DNA from: Physcia stellaris
Taxonomy: Eukaryota; Ascomycota; Lecanoromycetes; Caliciales; Physciaceae
Direction of reading: 5' to 3'
NCBI GenBank assembly: GCA_018902385.1
Contig: JABSSW010000029.1
Coordinates: forward strand, 310,001 to 374,000
DNA length: 64,000 bases
Shown: positions 1-12,176 of the stretch, piece after piece
How positions within the stretch are numbered: the first letter of the stretch is position 1
Layout of the letters: every line of letters begins with the position of its first letter
Translations under genes and position numbers: made by a program
The notes under the pieces: model-generated
The model's database searches: none
What the model saw: only the letters and a program-made list of their open reading frames with translations
What the model was told of the DNA's origin: nothing

Positions 1-732
1 TCTTTATTCATTCTTTGAAAGTCAACATTACAACTTAAAGCCTTTATTAGATACGAGGAGAATAAAAAAGAAAAGACATTTCGAGAATGGCTGCCAAAAC
101 ATTCGATAGCGAAGCACGACTTCGTGATCGAAGCATCAAATGCGTAGAGGATAATCTCCCGACTATGCGCTCAATCTATAGACTTTCGATTCCTACCACT
201 ACTCTCAATCAGCAGGAATCTCAAGGGTGTGAACATGTCAAAAAGGTTCAGGTTGATGGTGGATTCCGAGAGACTGCTCAATATCACACGATGTCCAACT
301 TCGATCGGGCATAAGCTATCGATACTTGGATAGCGGGATGGTCTGTTCGCGATTGCCCCGTGCTGGGTAGGAGTTTTCTGATGTACTCGGGAGAGGGTGG
401 CACTTCTTTCAAAACCCCAGAGGTAGCCCATACACAGGCGCCCAGAGGAGTCTCTAGGCTATTAAATATCTAGCAAGAAAGTGCAATATCAGTGCATGGG
501 CTAGAAAAACCCGTGGGTTAGAGCAAGGGGGACATTACACAAATTATATCATCTGTGGGACACTGCGCTTTGAAAAGCCCTTGCAAACATACATACCCAT
601 CTATAAATCAATCTTATCCAAAAGGCCTATGGTCTAAGGACAAGAGGCTTTAAGGACCTACCTTGATGTCGCTGGGTCGTCTCCACTTACTTCAATGCAA
701 GCAAGCAAGCATGCATGCACAGCCACGCCATT
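1..732. other. No recognisable gene
   Basis: The base composition is that of ordinary host DNA. Short open frames exist on both strands (for example 87-314), but none shows a familiar motif, a clear start context or plausible exon structure. The 3' end of the interrupted host gene begins at 733. Confidence 0.5.
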
Positions 733-1296
733 TCAACCAGCAGACGCACGTGCAAGCGCTCCTCCCCAGCTCCGCCCAGCTGTTTTGACCGGGGCGTCAT
801 GACCACCATCTCCGCCATCACGATCCACGAGCTCCCAGTCATCGTCCAGATCACCTCCATCCTCCTTCCACACAAGCTCCCAATCTCCCTCCGCATTCCC
901 GGCCTTCTCCTCCCCTCTCCCCCCCTCAAACGCCAGCGGCAAACAGCAAAACTCGCTCAACCACGCATCACAGCTATCATACTCAACCGTAACGCCCACA
1001 TCTCCATTCTCCAGTCGCCAGATCCCGCCCTTGCGCTCATCCGGCGCCAGGCGCGGTACCCTCCGCTCCCTCCCTTCAAGTGGGGGACAGATGGTCGTTT
1101 CCAGTCCCAGGACTTCCTGCAGTAGGTCGTTGTAGAGCGTGCGCAGGAGCCGGTTTAGGGTTGCGAGGCGGATGGGGTGCTGGAAGCAGCGGCAGGATAG
1201 GAATAGACAGGCTGCGATCGCGGTGTTGGGGGATTGATGAATGGCGGGAGAGTAGACGGCTTTGAAGAGAGTTTGAGTGTAGCTTAGCTAATGTCC
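733..1296 (-). pseudogene. C-terminal exon of a host gene split by transposon block 1
   Basis: An uninterrupted minus-strand frame runs from about 1,296 down to the stop at 733, giving about 185 residues. It has no credible start codon of its own and reads as the last exon of a gene. The first part is helix-like, with LFKAVYSPAI and HPIRLATLNRLLRTLYNDL, and the tail is acidic and Gly/Asp-rich. A possible splice acceptor (ACATTAG) lies just upstream of the frame. The only nearby candidate for the front of this gene is the frame at 16,956-17,189, now 15.5 kb away across transposon block 1. That the two belong together is inferred from strand, order and the duplicated segment at 1,286-1,745, not from a known family. 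The two parts are very unlikely to be spliced together across the block, so the gene is probably dead here. I do not recognise the protein. Confidence 0.55.
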
Positions 1297-1745
1297 CTGA
1301 AGGCTTCTGTATAGAGATTTTAATGATTGACCCGGCCAGCGAGCACCGTCTATGCAAAAACATTTTCAACAAAAATTCTGTTGAGCAATAATATCGTCGA
1401 CTAATTTTTTTATTTAACGCGATCGAATTATGAAATTAATATGTACATAAAACGATTTTTCAAAAACGAATGAACGAAAAACGAAACGTTTCGAAAAATG
1501 AAAAACAAAAAAAAAAACAATAAACGATCGTTTGCAATATAACGAACAAAAAATTCGAACAATTTTTTTGACGATTGAATTTTTATGCGTTTTTTTTGCA
1601 TCAACATTTTTGTTCAACAAATCGAATTAATGTTTTTGAAAATTTTTGTATAAAAATTTTGATGATTGATTCGATCAACGAACATCGTTTATGCAAAAAC
1701 ATTTTCAACAAAAATTTTGTTGAACAATAATATCGTCGATTAATT
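1286..1745. repeat. Duplicated host segment at the left edge of block 1
   Basis: Two stretches just inside the left border of the AT-rich block are mutated copies of nearby host DNA. Positions 1,486-1,625 align with 16,925-17,066, and 1,626-1,745 align with 1,286-1,405. The mutated copies differ almost only by C-to-T and G-to-A. The order implies a host segment of about 340 bp present twice in tandem: one copy at 1,286-1,625, and a second split by the inserted block into 1,626-1,745 and 16,925-17,066. The segment spans the end of the first exon, an intron and the start of the last exon of the interrupted gene. Host-side copies outside the block are unmutated. Confidence 0.7.
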
Positions 1746-1749
1746 TTCA

Positions 1750-3303
1750 AATTTCAAAACAACGTCGCGCAACGAAAATCGTTGCAAACAAAACGACGTG
1801 CGTTCAACGAATTCGAAAAATTTGAAAACATCGAAAAACAATTAATTTGATTGTTTTATTGACGTCAATGTATAACAAATACGAATTGAACGATTAACGA
1901 TTCAACATTTGAATTATGATTTCGATAACGTTTTGAATTTTGATTTTTGTAACGATTTTTCGACGAAAAAAATGTTTTGAATAATGTTCACGTTTTTCAA
2001 CGATGCAAAATTTTTTGCGCAACACATTCGTGATCATTTGTGCATTGAAAAATTTGTACGATTCAATTTCGAACAATGACGTATTCGTTGTCGCAAAATA
2101 TTTGATAAAAAAATGACGCAAAAAATTGACAAAACAATTCGCATCGTTCGTTGCAACAATAATAATAATAACGTCGTGACGAAAAAAATTCATTTTGAAA
2201 AAAAATAAAATCAATTTCAAAAAATCGATTTGTAAAACAACGAAAAAACGAATAACGTGTCATTGAACAAAATCGAATTCGTTTTGTTCGTTCGTTTTAT
2301 ACGTAAATTTTTTTACACGAAAAAAATTTGCGAAAATCAAACAAAAAACAACGTGCATCGTGACGTTTTATTTGATGTTAATATTGAATTTTGTTAACAA
2401 TTTCAACAAAATATCACGAATAATGAATTTACATTTTCGACGATCGTTTTTTTGATATTTTTTTTTATTTCACGTATGTGACGTTGCAACAACGACGAAT
2501 TGAAAATCGAAAAATTTGAATAATCGCGATCAATATGTGCAAATTTCAATGCATCAACGTATGTTTTGATAATTTTGAATTTCAAACGATTTATGTTTAT
2601 AAAAATCATTCAATAATGCAATATTCATTCATTGATTGATCAAAAATTCAACGCGATCAATTTCATCGAACAATATCGTTTGTAATTGTTCATCGCAATT
2701 TCGTAATTGTGACATGTATTGAAAATCAAATTTCATCAAATGTAATTCGTTGTTTTTGAACAAAAAACATTTTGCGTATCAATTTTCGAACGAGTTTCGA
2801 ATCGCATAAAAATTACGAAAAAATTTGAAATCATGAAAATGTCAAATAAATTAATTGTTCAAATTCGTTAACAATGATATCATGTTTATTTCGTGACAAC
2901 AAATCAACAAAACGATTTTTCTTGAATTCGATTCAAACGATTTGAATTTCGATGTCGTGAATCGTCAACAACATCACGATTTTGCGTAAATTTTTCATGA
3001 CAAAATTTCGCATGATGTTTGAACGTAAATTTGCGCAAATCGTTTGATTGTTACAATGAACGATAAATTTGCAATCGTTGAAATTTTTGAATTAAATACG
3101 CATGACATGCAATACGATTTGCATTTTTTTAATTTGTATGTTTCGTTTTTTTGCGATATCGAGTGTTGAAACGTTGATTGAATATTTCGTCGAAAAATCA
3201 CGTCGATAACGAAATCGATAATTATCAATGTTTTATTTTTTGAAACGTCGATTCACATCAAACATTCGAAACGTGTTTCAATTTTTCGTATCAATTTGAT
3301 TTT
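1750..3303. mobile_element. Left flank of the older block 1 element, unidentified
   Basis: This saturated AT-rich stretch lies between the mutated host duplicate and the left LTR of the gypsy element. No domain is recognisable. With 14,422-16,915 it probably forms the host element into which the gypsy element inserted, about 4 kb in total. This is inferred only from the nesting. Confidence 0.4.
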
Positions 3304-3485
3304 TGTCAAAAAGTCGTCGTATGTAATTAATTGTATTGAAATTGACAAAAATACTAATTATGCAACGATATTAATTACATGTTGAAAGATTTTCTATTTG
3401 CGATAATTATTCGATTAATCGTTTCGATGATTCGCAAACTCGTTCAATTCGAATTTGACAAAAATTCGAAATCAAAATTATCACA
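3304..3485 (-). repeat. Left LTR of gypsy element 1
   Basis: Direct repeat partner of 14,240-14,421, with long stretches of near identity (for example the shared GCAACGATATTAATTACATG). It is the 3' LTR if the element reads on the minus strand. Confidence 0.85.
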
Positions 3486-4711
3486 TTATTTTTTTTTTTT
3501 AATTTCGCGAAGTTTCGACGAATTCGTTTCGTTGTTTTTTTCGTGCATGTTGTCATAAACGATCGTTAAATGTATCAATTTAATTTCTAAATTTCTTGAA
3601 CAATGCATAATGTTCATTTGAAAACGTCAAAATACGTAAAACAATCATTTTAATACGTTTTCGTTTTTTTTTGATTTCATTAAACGATTAAAATTGATTT
3701 TCAATAATTGCGTTCGTTCGTTTTCATTAACATTGTTTAACGTTCATTGAGTTTTTTGTTATTTCATTAATTATTTGATGAGATTCAATTTTCAAATCGT
3801 ACAAAAATTGCATGTGAATTCGTTTTTTTTGAATATTTGTGATGAAAATTTGTCATCAAATGCGATATTGTTTTCAAATCGATGTATGTGTATCAATCGA
3901 ACGTTGTATTAAGATTGTTTTGATTTGATTATTTCATTCGATATTTTAAACAGTTTTTAATTTTTGTGATTGAATCATTCATTCTTTTATCAATTTTGAA
4001 ATTCAAAATTTCGTTCATTTTTCACAAATTTTCATTGACGTCGATCGCAACAAATGATAATTGCATGTTTTGTTGTTCAAACATCGAATTCTCATCATCG
4101 AAATGTAAAAATCAAAAATGAAATATTGAAAAACATTTTTTCATGATTTGCGACAATTTCAATTCGTAAACACAATTGTCAATCACTCGTATAATTTTGA
4201 AAAAATTCAAATTTTTATAATCGAAATTTTTGTTGAATCGCATGATTTTAATATATCGCGCATCGAACATGATCATGTTATTTATTTTGAATTCGAATGC
4301 AAATGTTCGATGTGCGTTAACATATTTTTTTTGTTTGATTTGAAATTATTTGAATTCGTTTTTCAAATATTGTTTTAGTTTTTTCTGTTTAACAATGAAT
4401 TTATCGACATTTTTCATTTTTCGTCGTTGTACAAATTTGTCAATTATCGAAATCGATGATTTTAAATCTGATTTAAGAATATAATTTTTAGTGATCAAAA
4501 ATGATTCAATGTCACTTGATGCGTTTTTGCTGAAATTGTTTTCGAATTTCGTTATAGAAAAATAATCGTATCAATCGTTTTGATTGAAATTGACGTAAAT
4601 TTTCAAATATTGTTTGAAATTTGCATTGACGTTTTCGATTTGATCGTTTGTTTTTGAATGTCAAACGATGAAAAATTTGAAATGAATTTTTATTTTTTCG
4701 CACAATCGTTG

Positions 4712-5062
4712 TCAAAAATAAAACACAAATTGAATGTTTCGATTTGATATTATTGAATTTGAATAATTTTTTTTTTTCATATTCATTTTATGAAAATCTG
4801 TATCACGACATTGATTTTCAAAAAGTTTAACGAAATATATTTTTTTTTTGAAAAATTTATTCATTATAATTATGATGTGTTCGTAATTTTTATCGTTACG
4901 TTTGCATATCGATAAAAATGTTATAAAATTTATCGATATGTTTTGAAAATAACGATTCGATATAAATAACGATTTCAACAGTTTTTGTTTATTTTTTCGA
5001 TATGTTTTGATTTTTTTGCATTGATGACAATTTTTGACGTATTGAATCATTGTATCAGTCAT
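4712..5062 (-). mobile_element. Integrase remnant of gypsy element 1
   Basis: The minus-strand translation contains YVKNCHQCKK followed by a stretch resembling the start of the integrase core (ISINFITFL, compare the usual DISMDFVTGLP). This matches the second half of the HHCC zinc-binding region and the catalytic core start of Ty3/gypsy integrases. It is a fossil fragment. Confidence 0.75.
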
Positions 5063-6510
5063 GCGTGATCAAAAATAATGCGTAAAATTTTTATTATAAA
5101 TTGTCGTTTTGTTGACATGTTCGTTCGATAATGATTCGTGTATTTGTTTAAATATTGCTGAAAACACGTCATCATTGTGAAAAACGTAAAGTTTGTTTTT
5201 TATTCAAAATAATTCGTTTTTTATTTCGCAATTTTCTAATTTCAAACGTATTTCGATTTTGATAATGTTTGTCGATATTCGTTTTAAATCATTGCGTTTA
5301 TTTTTCATTATTTTTTGTAAAATGATGTCATTTGAATATGTCGTTTTTATTTGTTTTATTATGTCGAATTGAAACATGAATAAATTAATCGTTGATTTTT
5401 CTTTTGATTTTTCAATTGTTGATTTTTTTTCAAAAACACGTTTTGCAAACGATTTTTCATCTGATTTTTCGATTGCAAAAAATTTTTTCGTTCAATTCGT
5501 ATAACATCGTCGCTAAAATAGTAATTTTTCTTGATTTTCATTCATTAACAACGATGTCAATTTGATAACATTGCGAATTTTCTCGTCGAAATAATGAAAT
5601 TTTAATAAAATTCGATGATTGAATTGTTGACGTTCATTTTGTTATTTTTCAAATAAATTTTGAAATCGTCGAATCAAATTGTCAAATTTGATGTTTTGTA
5701 TTTTCGATTTGTACGTTATTTTAAAGTTGAATTCGATCAAAAATTCGATTCATTTAGTTTGTCGACGATTTAATTGTTTTGACGTCATAAAATGTTTTAA
5801 GTTTTTGTGATCGATAAAAATTTTAATAAAATTTTTCATCGACGTGTTTGCGCATTTTGATTGTCATTTTTCGAATGTTTTTTTTATTGTCAACAGTTTT
5901 TTGTCGTAAATTTCGTAATTGCATTTTGTCGACGACATTTTTTAAACATGTAAACAACGAAATGAAATTTGTCGTTCGATTTCATTTGATTGAAAATTGC
6001 GACGACGACAAAATCAAAAACATCAATTTTTATTCATGTTTCATTATCAGAATTAAAATGTTGCAATATTGATGTCGTAATAAATGTTAATTTCAAAATT
6101 CGAAACGCGATTTCTTCGAAATCATTTGAATTTCATGAAAATGCGAAATTTTTTTTTATTTTTTGTCAATTTACTCAAAGATGTGATTATTTTGAAATAA
6201 TCAAAAATGAATTTTTATAAAAATTAACGAAATCGAAAAAATTTAAACGTTTTTGACGCATTTGAATGATTTTCAGTTAATTATAACATCAATTTTTTTA
6301 AAATTCATCGTGATTTCATTCGTTGTTATGATCAATTCGAAATATTTGATTGATGTCACAAAAAATTCAAATTTGTCGATGTTCAAATACAAATTCGCTT
6401 TTTTTAATTTGATTAAAATTTTAAATACGTGATTCACGTGAACTTTTTGATGTCGTTGTAAACAATGATATTATTCGCGTATTTTGAACAGAAATCGTCA
6501 AAATATTTTT

Positions 6511-6810
6511 TCAATGTGACATTGATAAATGTTTAAAAAATTTCTGAAACGTTGCACAATTCAAAAACATAATCACATATTCGAATAATTCGTAACGAAT
6601 TAAAAATATTGTTTTTTTTATTTTTTTTTTGATGCGTATTTCGTTGAATGCGATTATGATGTCGAATTTGTTATAAATTTTGATCGAACACAATTTCGTT
6701 AATGTTTTTCTAATTAACGAAAATGCGTTTTTATTTTTGATTATCAAAACATTGAAAATTTTATAATCAACGCACATTCGCAAATCATTTTCGAATTTTT
6801 TTATTATCAA
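6511..6810 (-). mobile_element. Reverse transcriptase remnant of gypsy element 1
   Basis: The minus-strand translation includes LRMCVDYKIFNVLIIKN and, further on, RYELFEYVIMFLNCATFQKF. These match the palm and finger blocks of Ty3/gypsy reverse transcriptases (LRxCVDYRxLN; RYGxFEYxVMPFGLxNAPATFQ), with the usual Pro and Gly positions altered. It is a fossil fragment. Confidence 0.8.
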
Positions 6811-8060
6811 AATCGATGTTGCGTATTCGAAAAATTTGATTTGATAAAGTTTTTGTTTAACATATCGTCGATATATTTTTTAATCATTTTGATTTGATCA
6901 CGAAATAATTCGTACGTTTTTTAATTGAAAATATCGTTTCGAATTTCAAATCAATGCGATGATTTCAATTTTTCTAAAAGAAAATTTATTCGTTTCGACA
7001 AAATTGAAAATTTTGACGTATTTGTAAAATTCGACGAAAATTTTTTTTTTCAATTGTTTTTTCGTGAACGAAATTTTGTCAATTTTGTTAAAAAAATTTT
7101 CAAAGTTTTCGACGAAAATTGTCGTTATGTTTATCGCAAAAAAATTCGTCAACATGTATTTGTTTTGTTTTTGAATTTATTCAACATTTCAAAATGTTCG
7201 AATCATATTGTTATAATTTAATTTTTGTTTTAAATTATCATTTTCATGAATGCAATAATTGTGATTTTTGTTATGTTTGCATCGACAAATGATTTTTTGT
7301 TTGACGATTTTTTGATGTCGAAATTATAAACAATCGTTAATTAATAATTGTGAATACAATTTTTTAAACAATGATTGAACGCAAAAATTATTGATTTATT
7401 TTCACACGATATATTTATTGAATATTGTTTCAATTATGACATATTCAAAATCAAATCGAATTTTTTTAAAATTGTTATCAAACATCAAATTTCATTGACA
7501 TGTTTTTTCAATTGAAATTTTATTCGAATCATGCGAATAATATTGAAAACGAATTTATTATCGATTAATCGAAATTTGATAAATTTAATGAAAATCATGA
7601 TATCGAATTTGTGTTGTTTCACGAAATTGACATTTACGAAATTCGACGTCGAAATTTTTGTATTCGTCATAATTGATGTTTTTGTTGTTTTTGATGAAAT
7701 TTGAATTTTGTTTTGAAAATTCAATTGTCGTTTATTGATAATTTTGAATTGCAAAACGTTCACAATTAATAATGATAATTTGATTGTATTGAAATGCGAA
7801 TCGATTATATGTTCGAATTGTTTGATTCGTTTGCGCATTTTTTTGAAAAATTTTCGAACACGATTTTGTTCAAAAATTTTCAATTTTTTTGTTCGTCGTC
7901 GATCGATTCGAAAAATTCATCGTTCAACAAATTGTTTTTTTCAATTTTCATTTCGTTTCATTTCATTTCGAGTTTCGCGAATTCAATTATGATTTTTTTT
8001 TTAAAATCAAATTTTTGATTTTTGCACGAAACATCTTGTTCGTTGACTCGATAATCGAGT

Positions 8061-10247
8061 TTAAAGCACTTGTAACATTTCTTTTCGACTTTGAATTTGT
8101 TGACAACATGAAAAAACAATTGAAATAAATTGTATTTTGCGTTTTTGTTTTTGATTATTCGAATCGTGAAAAAAAATGTTAACGATTTTGTTTTTAATTA
8201 CACGAAAAATTGTATTCGCAATTCGAATTTTGAAAATTTTCGAAATTTTGAATTCGAAATGACGATCAATGTTATTCAAAATTTTTTTTTGATGTGTTAT
8301 CGTTCTTATTTCTCGAACGAATTTATGATAATTTTTGCATTTCGATAAATGAATTATCGCATTAATCAAACGCTTGATAATAATTTTAAATAATTGATTG
8401 ATTTTAAATATATCAATCAAATTTAACGATATCATCAAATTATTAAAACGATTCAGATATTGTTCGAAAATCTCATTTTTGTTTTTGAATTTCATAAAAA
8501 ATTTATTTTCGAAAAATTTATTGTATGCATTATTCATTTTATCGAAATTATTGTACACGTTTTTCAAATCGTTTATTAATTTTTCAATGAATTTATACGA
8601 ATGCGCGTTATCATAATCGACACGATGTTCAATGATATTTCAAATCAATTTTTTACAATGATTTCGTGCGTAATAAATTTTATTTTTTCGTTAAAAAATT
8701 GTCATGAATTTGATTCGAATTTGATTTTCAAATGAATTTTTTATTGTTTTCATTCGTTATAATTTTTATAAAAATTGAAAATGTTTTGATATTTAATTTT
8801 ATGTTCGTGTTAAATACGAAATATCAACGAATTTTTTTGAAAATGTTGATTCATGAAAATATTCGAAAATTCGTTTTTGAAAAAATATAATTGATTTTCG
8901 CAAGAAATTTTTAAATAACAATTCGATGAAATTTTTTCACGTCGAAAATTTTGACGTTTAAATTTTTTACGAATATTTTCTTGATCGAAATTATTAATGA
9001 AATTTTTTTGACGTGTTTGTTTATTGATGAAATTTAAAATTTTTTTTTCAAAATTGTTTTATTCAATCGAAAAATTTTTATTTTTTCGATTAATTTATTT
9101 TTCGAATTCGATGTTGATTTCGACAACGTTTCATTCGAAAAATTTTCATTTTTTGATGAATTAAATTTTTGTCGACAATTTGATTGAACAACAACTGATT
9201 TTTCGTTTGAATTAATCGAAATTAAAAATCAAAAAACTTTTGAATTTGAACGATGTTTTGTCGTTTTTGTTTTTTCAATTGAATATTTGTTTCAACATAT
9301 TCTTGTTGAATTTTTTGTTTCAATTTTTTTTATCAAATTTATTTTTTCAAAAACATAAAAATATTTTGCATTCAATCAATTGATCGATCGACAACGTTTT
9401 TTTTAAATTTATCAATGTTTTTTACTACAAATGAAATTGATGACTTGACATTTTTGTCAACGAATTTAAAATATAAATTCATTGTTTTTTTTGCGATAAT
9501 AATTTCTTGATTCGAATGTTCGAATTCGATGATAAATCGTCGATAAAAATATTTGTGTCGAAATCGACGTTTAATTTTGATAATCGAAAATGTAATTTGA
9601 AAATCATTTTTTCGTGTCGACGTATGAAAATTTTCGAATGCGACTTTTTGTGAATTTTCATTTTTTTCATTTTTTTTCGATTTTGAGTCAAATATGTCGT
9701 GTTTCAACAACGAATTCGAAAAATCAAAAGTTTTCGATTTATAAAATTTTTTTTGAATGATTTGATTTTGAATGTTTAAAATTTTTTTCATACGATTCAG
9801 TCGAGTATTAAAAATTGATTTTTTAGAAAATTGATTTGATTGTTCGAAAAAAATTCTAATACTCGATAAAAAAATGTTTTTTCAACAGAAAAATTCGAAT
9901 AATGAATAGATTTTCGAATTCGATTGATACGATTTCGATTTGTTATATTAACAATGATATGTTCTGTAAATGTTTTAAATTTCGATTTTGAATGAATAAA
10001 AAAATTTAGACGAATCAATTTAGATATGAAATTTTCTGAATTTCGATTTTTTGATTATGTAATAGAATTCGAATCTTGAAAATTTTCGAAAACTAAAATA
10101 AAAAAAAATGTTTGAAAATTCGAAACGTTGTTTGAATGATAAATATGTAAAATTTGACATTTCGAAATAAATGTTTCGAAATGTTTGAATGATAAATAAA
10201 ATGTAATTTTTGATGAATTGTAAAAAATGTAACACGAATTTTAACAT
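8061..10247 (-). mobile_element. Probable Gag region of gypsy element 1
   Basis: Several minus-strand frames lie upstream of the reverse transcriptase remnant, between the inserted LTR element and pol. The stretch 8,061-8,567 has the helix-rich, Gag-like pattern (NEIFEQYLNRFNNLMISL). Assignment rests on position and this weak resemblance. It is a fossil. Confidence 0.45.
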
Positions 10248-10372
10248 TATGTTTTATCGTTCACGATGCAAAAATTGAAAATTTTTTTTTTCGTCGTTCA
10301 ATTTGTATATCGAGCACGATGTTTTCGATAAAAATTTTTTTTTCGCGTTTTGATATTAGTTTTTCAAAATGA

Positions 10373-10640
10373 ATATTACATTGATATTTTCAATCGTAAT
10401 TTTCAAATCACGATATTTTCGTCAAAATTGAATAACATTCGAAAAATTATTTATTGTGTCATAAAATCACAATTTTCAATTTACGATATTTTCGTCAAAA
10501 TCGAATAATTTCGAAAATTAAATATTACATTGATATTTTCAATCGTAATTTTCAATTCACGATATTTTTTTTTCAATTGAATAATTAACGCATGTTGTTC
10601 AAATTCACGATATTTTCGTTCGAGTCAATTAATTAATGAA
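10373..10640. repeat. Short AT-rich tandem-like repeats in gypsy element 1
   Basis: The motif CACGATATTTTCGTCAAAAT or close variants recurs about four times. A longer unit (ATTACATTGATATTTTCAAT onwards) occurs at about 10,375 and 10,525. The repeats lie just left of the C2H2 element, in what would be the leader or early Gag part of the gypsy element. Confidence 0.6.
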
Positions 10641-10650
10641 AATTTTTTTT

Positions 10651-10849
10651 TATTGAAAGAATCGTGAATGACTATTATTTTATTGTTTTGAATTTCGTTG
10701 TTTCGATAACATACATGCAAAATGAAAACACAAAAAATGTGCGAATGTCAAGATATTAATTTCAACAAAAACGCATTAATTTTGTTTTCGTCAAATTATA
10801 TCAATTGAATTCTGATTGCAACACATTTGCGAAAATTGTATTTTCAACA
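10651..10849 (-). repeat. Left (3') LTR of C2H2 element copy A
   Basis: This aligns without gaps to 13,771-13,969 over 199 bp. Differences are nearly all C-to-T or G-to-A, and by eye almost all fall at C followed by C or T (either strand). CpA and CpG are kept nearly everywhere. Confidence 0.9.
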
Positions 10850-11635
10850 TTTTTTCACAACAATCGTTTGTGTCATCTGCTTTGTATTTTAACGAGTTCA
10901 ATTTGAAATTTTCGTGCAAACTTTTTCAACGATGTAAATTCTGCTTTTTCAAAACGATGAATTTTGAAATTCTTTCAACGATGTGACTTTTTCAACGATG
11001 CGTTGTTTGAAATTTTCGAGCAAACTTTCTCAATGCGATAAATTCGATGCGAAGATTGCAAAAACGAACGAATCGAAATTCGATAATTTATTGACTTCAA
11101 ATATGACGTAAAGTCGAATTGTAAAACGTGCGATCGAACATTTGAAAAATTGCGACGTTCTGAATATGCATCTTCATGAGATGAAACATCGATGTGAAAT
11201 TTGATATCTAAAATTGAATAGACGATACATCATGAAGCAAGTATCAATTGTCTGAATAATGCGATATTGACGAGAGTGCAAATCACATCATGATCTTGAT
11301 AACATCATTGTGAATTTCAGAATTCTCAGATATTTTTTGCGACATCAATGATTCGATTTCTATGTAATTTGACTGTAGAAAGTTCATAAGATATGTCATT
11401 GAGATGTGAAAAGCTGAAAATGATCGAGAAATCGATAAAAAAGATAGTGCATCGAGTGCGAGCAGACTTCTGCGAACATACATTGATGCAAAGAGTGCAG
11501 AATCGAGCTTTTCTGATCTGACTAAGATCTGCCAGAGAATCAGGTCGATTAGTATGCGAAAAGATCAAATATTTTCAGCACTATTTGTTCTTCTTGATCG
11601 AGTTCTTGCTTTGCAAGATCGAGTATGTAATGACT

Positions 11636-11826
11636 GCATAGTACGCTTTTTCGAAGCGATACTATGTGACTCCGAGTCGTATCTGTACAATACGCTTCTT
11701 CGAAGCGATACTGATCTGACTCTTTGTCATACGAGACTGTATAGTACGCTCTCTCGAAGTTGTACTGGCTAGTCTGTTCGTCCTTCTCTAACGTACAATA
11801 CGCTTCCTCGAGCTGTACTGTCACTC
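11636..11826. repeat. Array of four hairpin-forming repeats in copy A
   Basis: Four units spaced about 50 bp apart start near 11,636, 11,684, 11,738 and 11,791. Each follows the pattern AGTACGCT-TTTTCGA-AGCGATACT, an imperfect palindrome able to form a stem-loop. The array lies downstream of the C2H2 ORF, towards the 3' LTR. The same array is recognisable in copy B at about 47,380-47,600. Confidence 0.7.
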
Positions 11827-12176
11827 TCTCTCTCTCGTATTTATCGGGCGACTAAACCTCAAGGGTAGTAGGGAAAGAGGCGATAATTAGTCGTGTTAGA
11901 TCAAGACGAAGCCACAAAGGTAAGTCCCTACAAATTCGTGAAACAATAAACAAATAAACAAAGCATACAACAACTTTTAAAGCTCCCCCAGGCCGATCAA
12001 CGGTTAACAGGGGGGGGTGGGCGGGCAAACAACAAACAAACAACATGCTCTAACTCCCCCAGAGTAGTGACTCCCCCGACGAGGGGTCAATACTCCCCCA
12101 AAGTAGGGCGGGAGCGAGCGAAACGCATCCCCATGAGTTTCCCAACGTTCCCAACTCTTGAGGCACTTGGCATGGC

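Noticed and set aside
715-1125. Plus-strand ORF of 136 codons
   Set aside because: It lies opposite the C-terminal exon at 733-1,296. Its Pro/Ser/Arg composition is what the complement of that Gly/Asp/Glu-rich coding sequence would give.
9372-9791. Host gene candidates among the 60-140-codon frames inside the AT-rich blocks
   Set aside because: They lack Pro and Gly, follow the mutation bias and sit within delimited retrotransposons, so they are chance or fossil frames.
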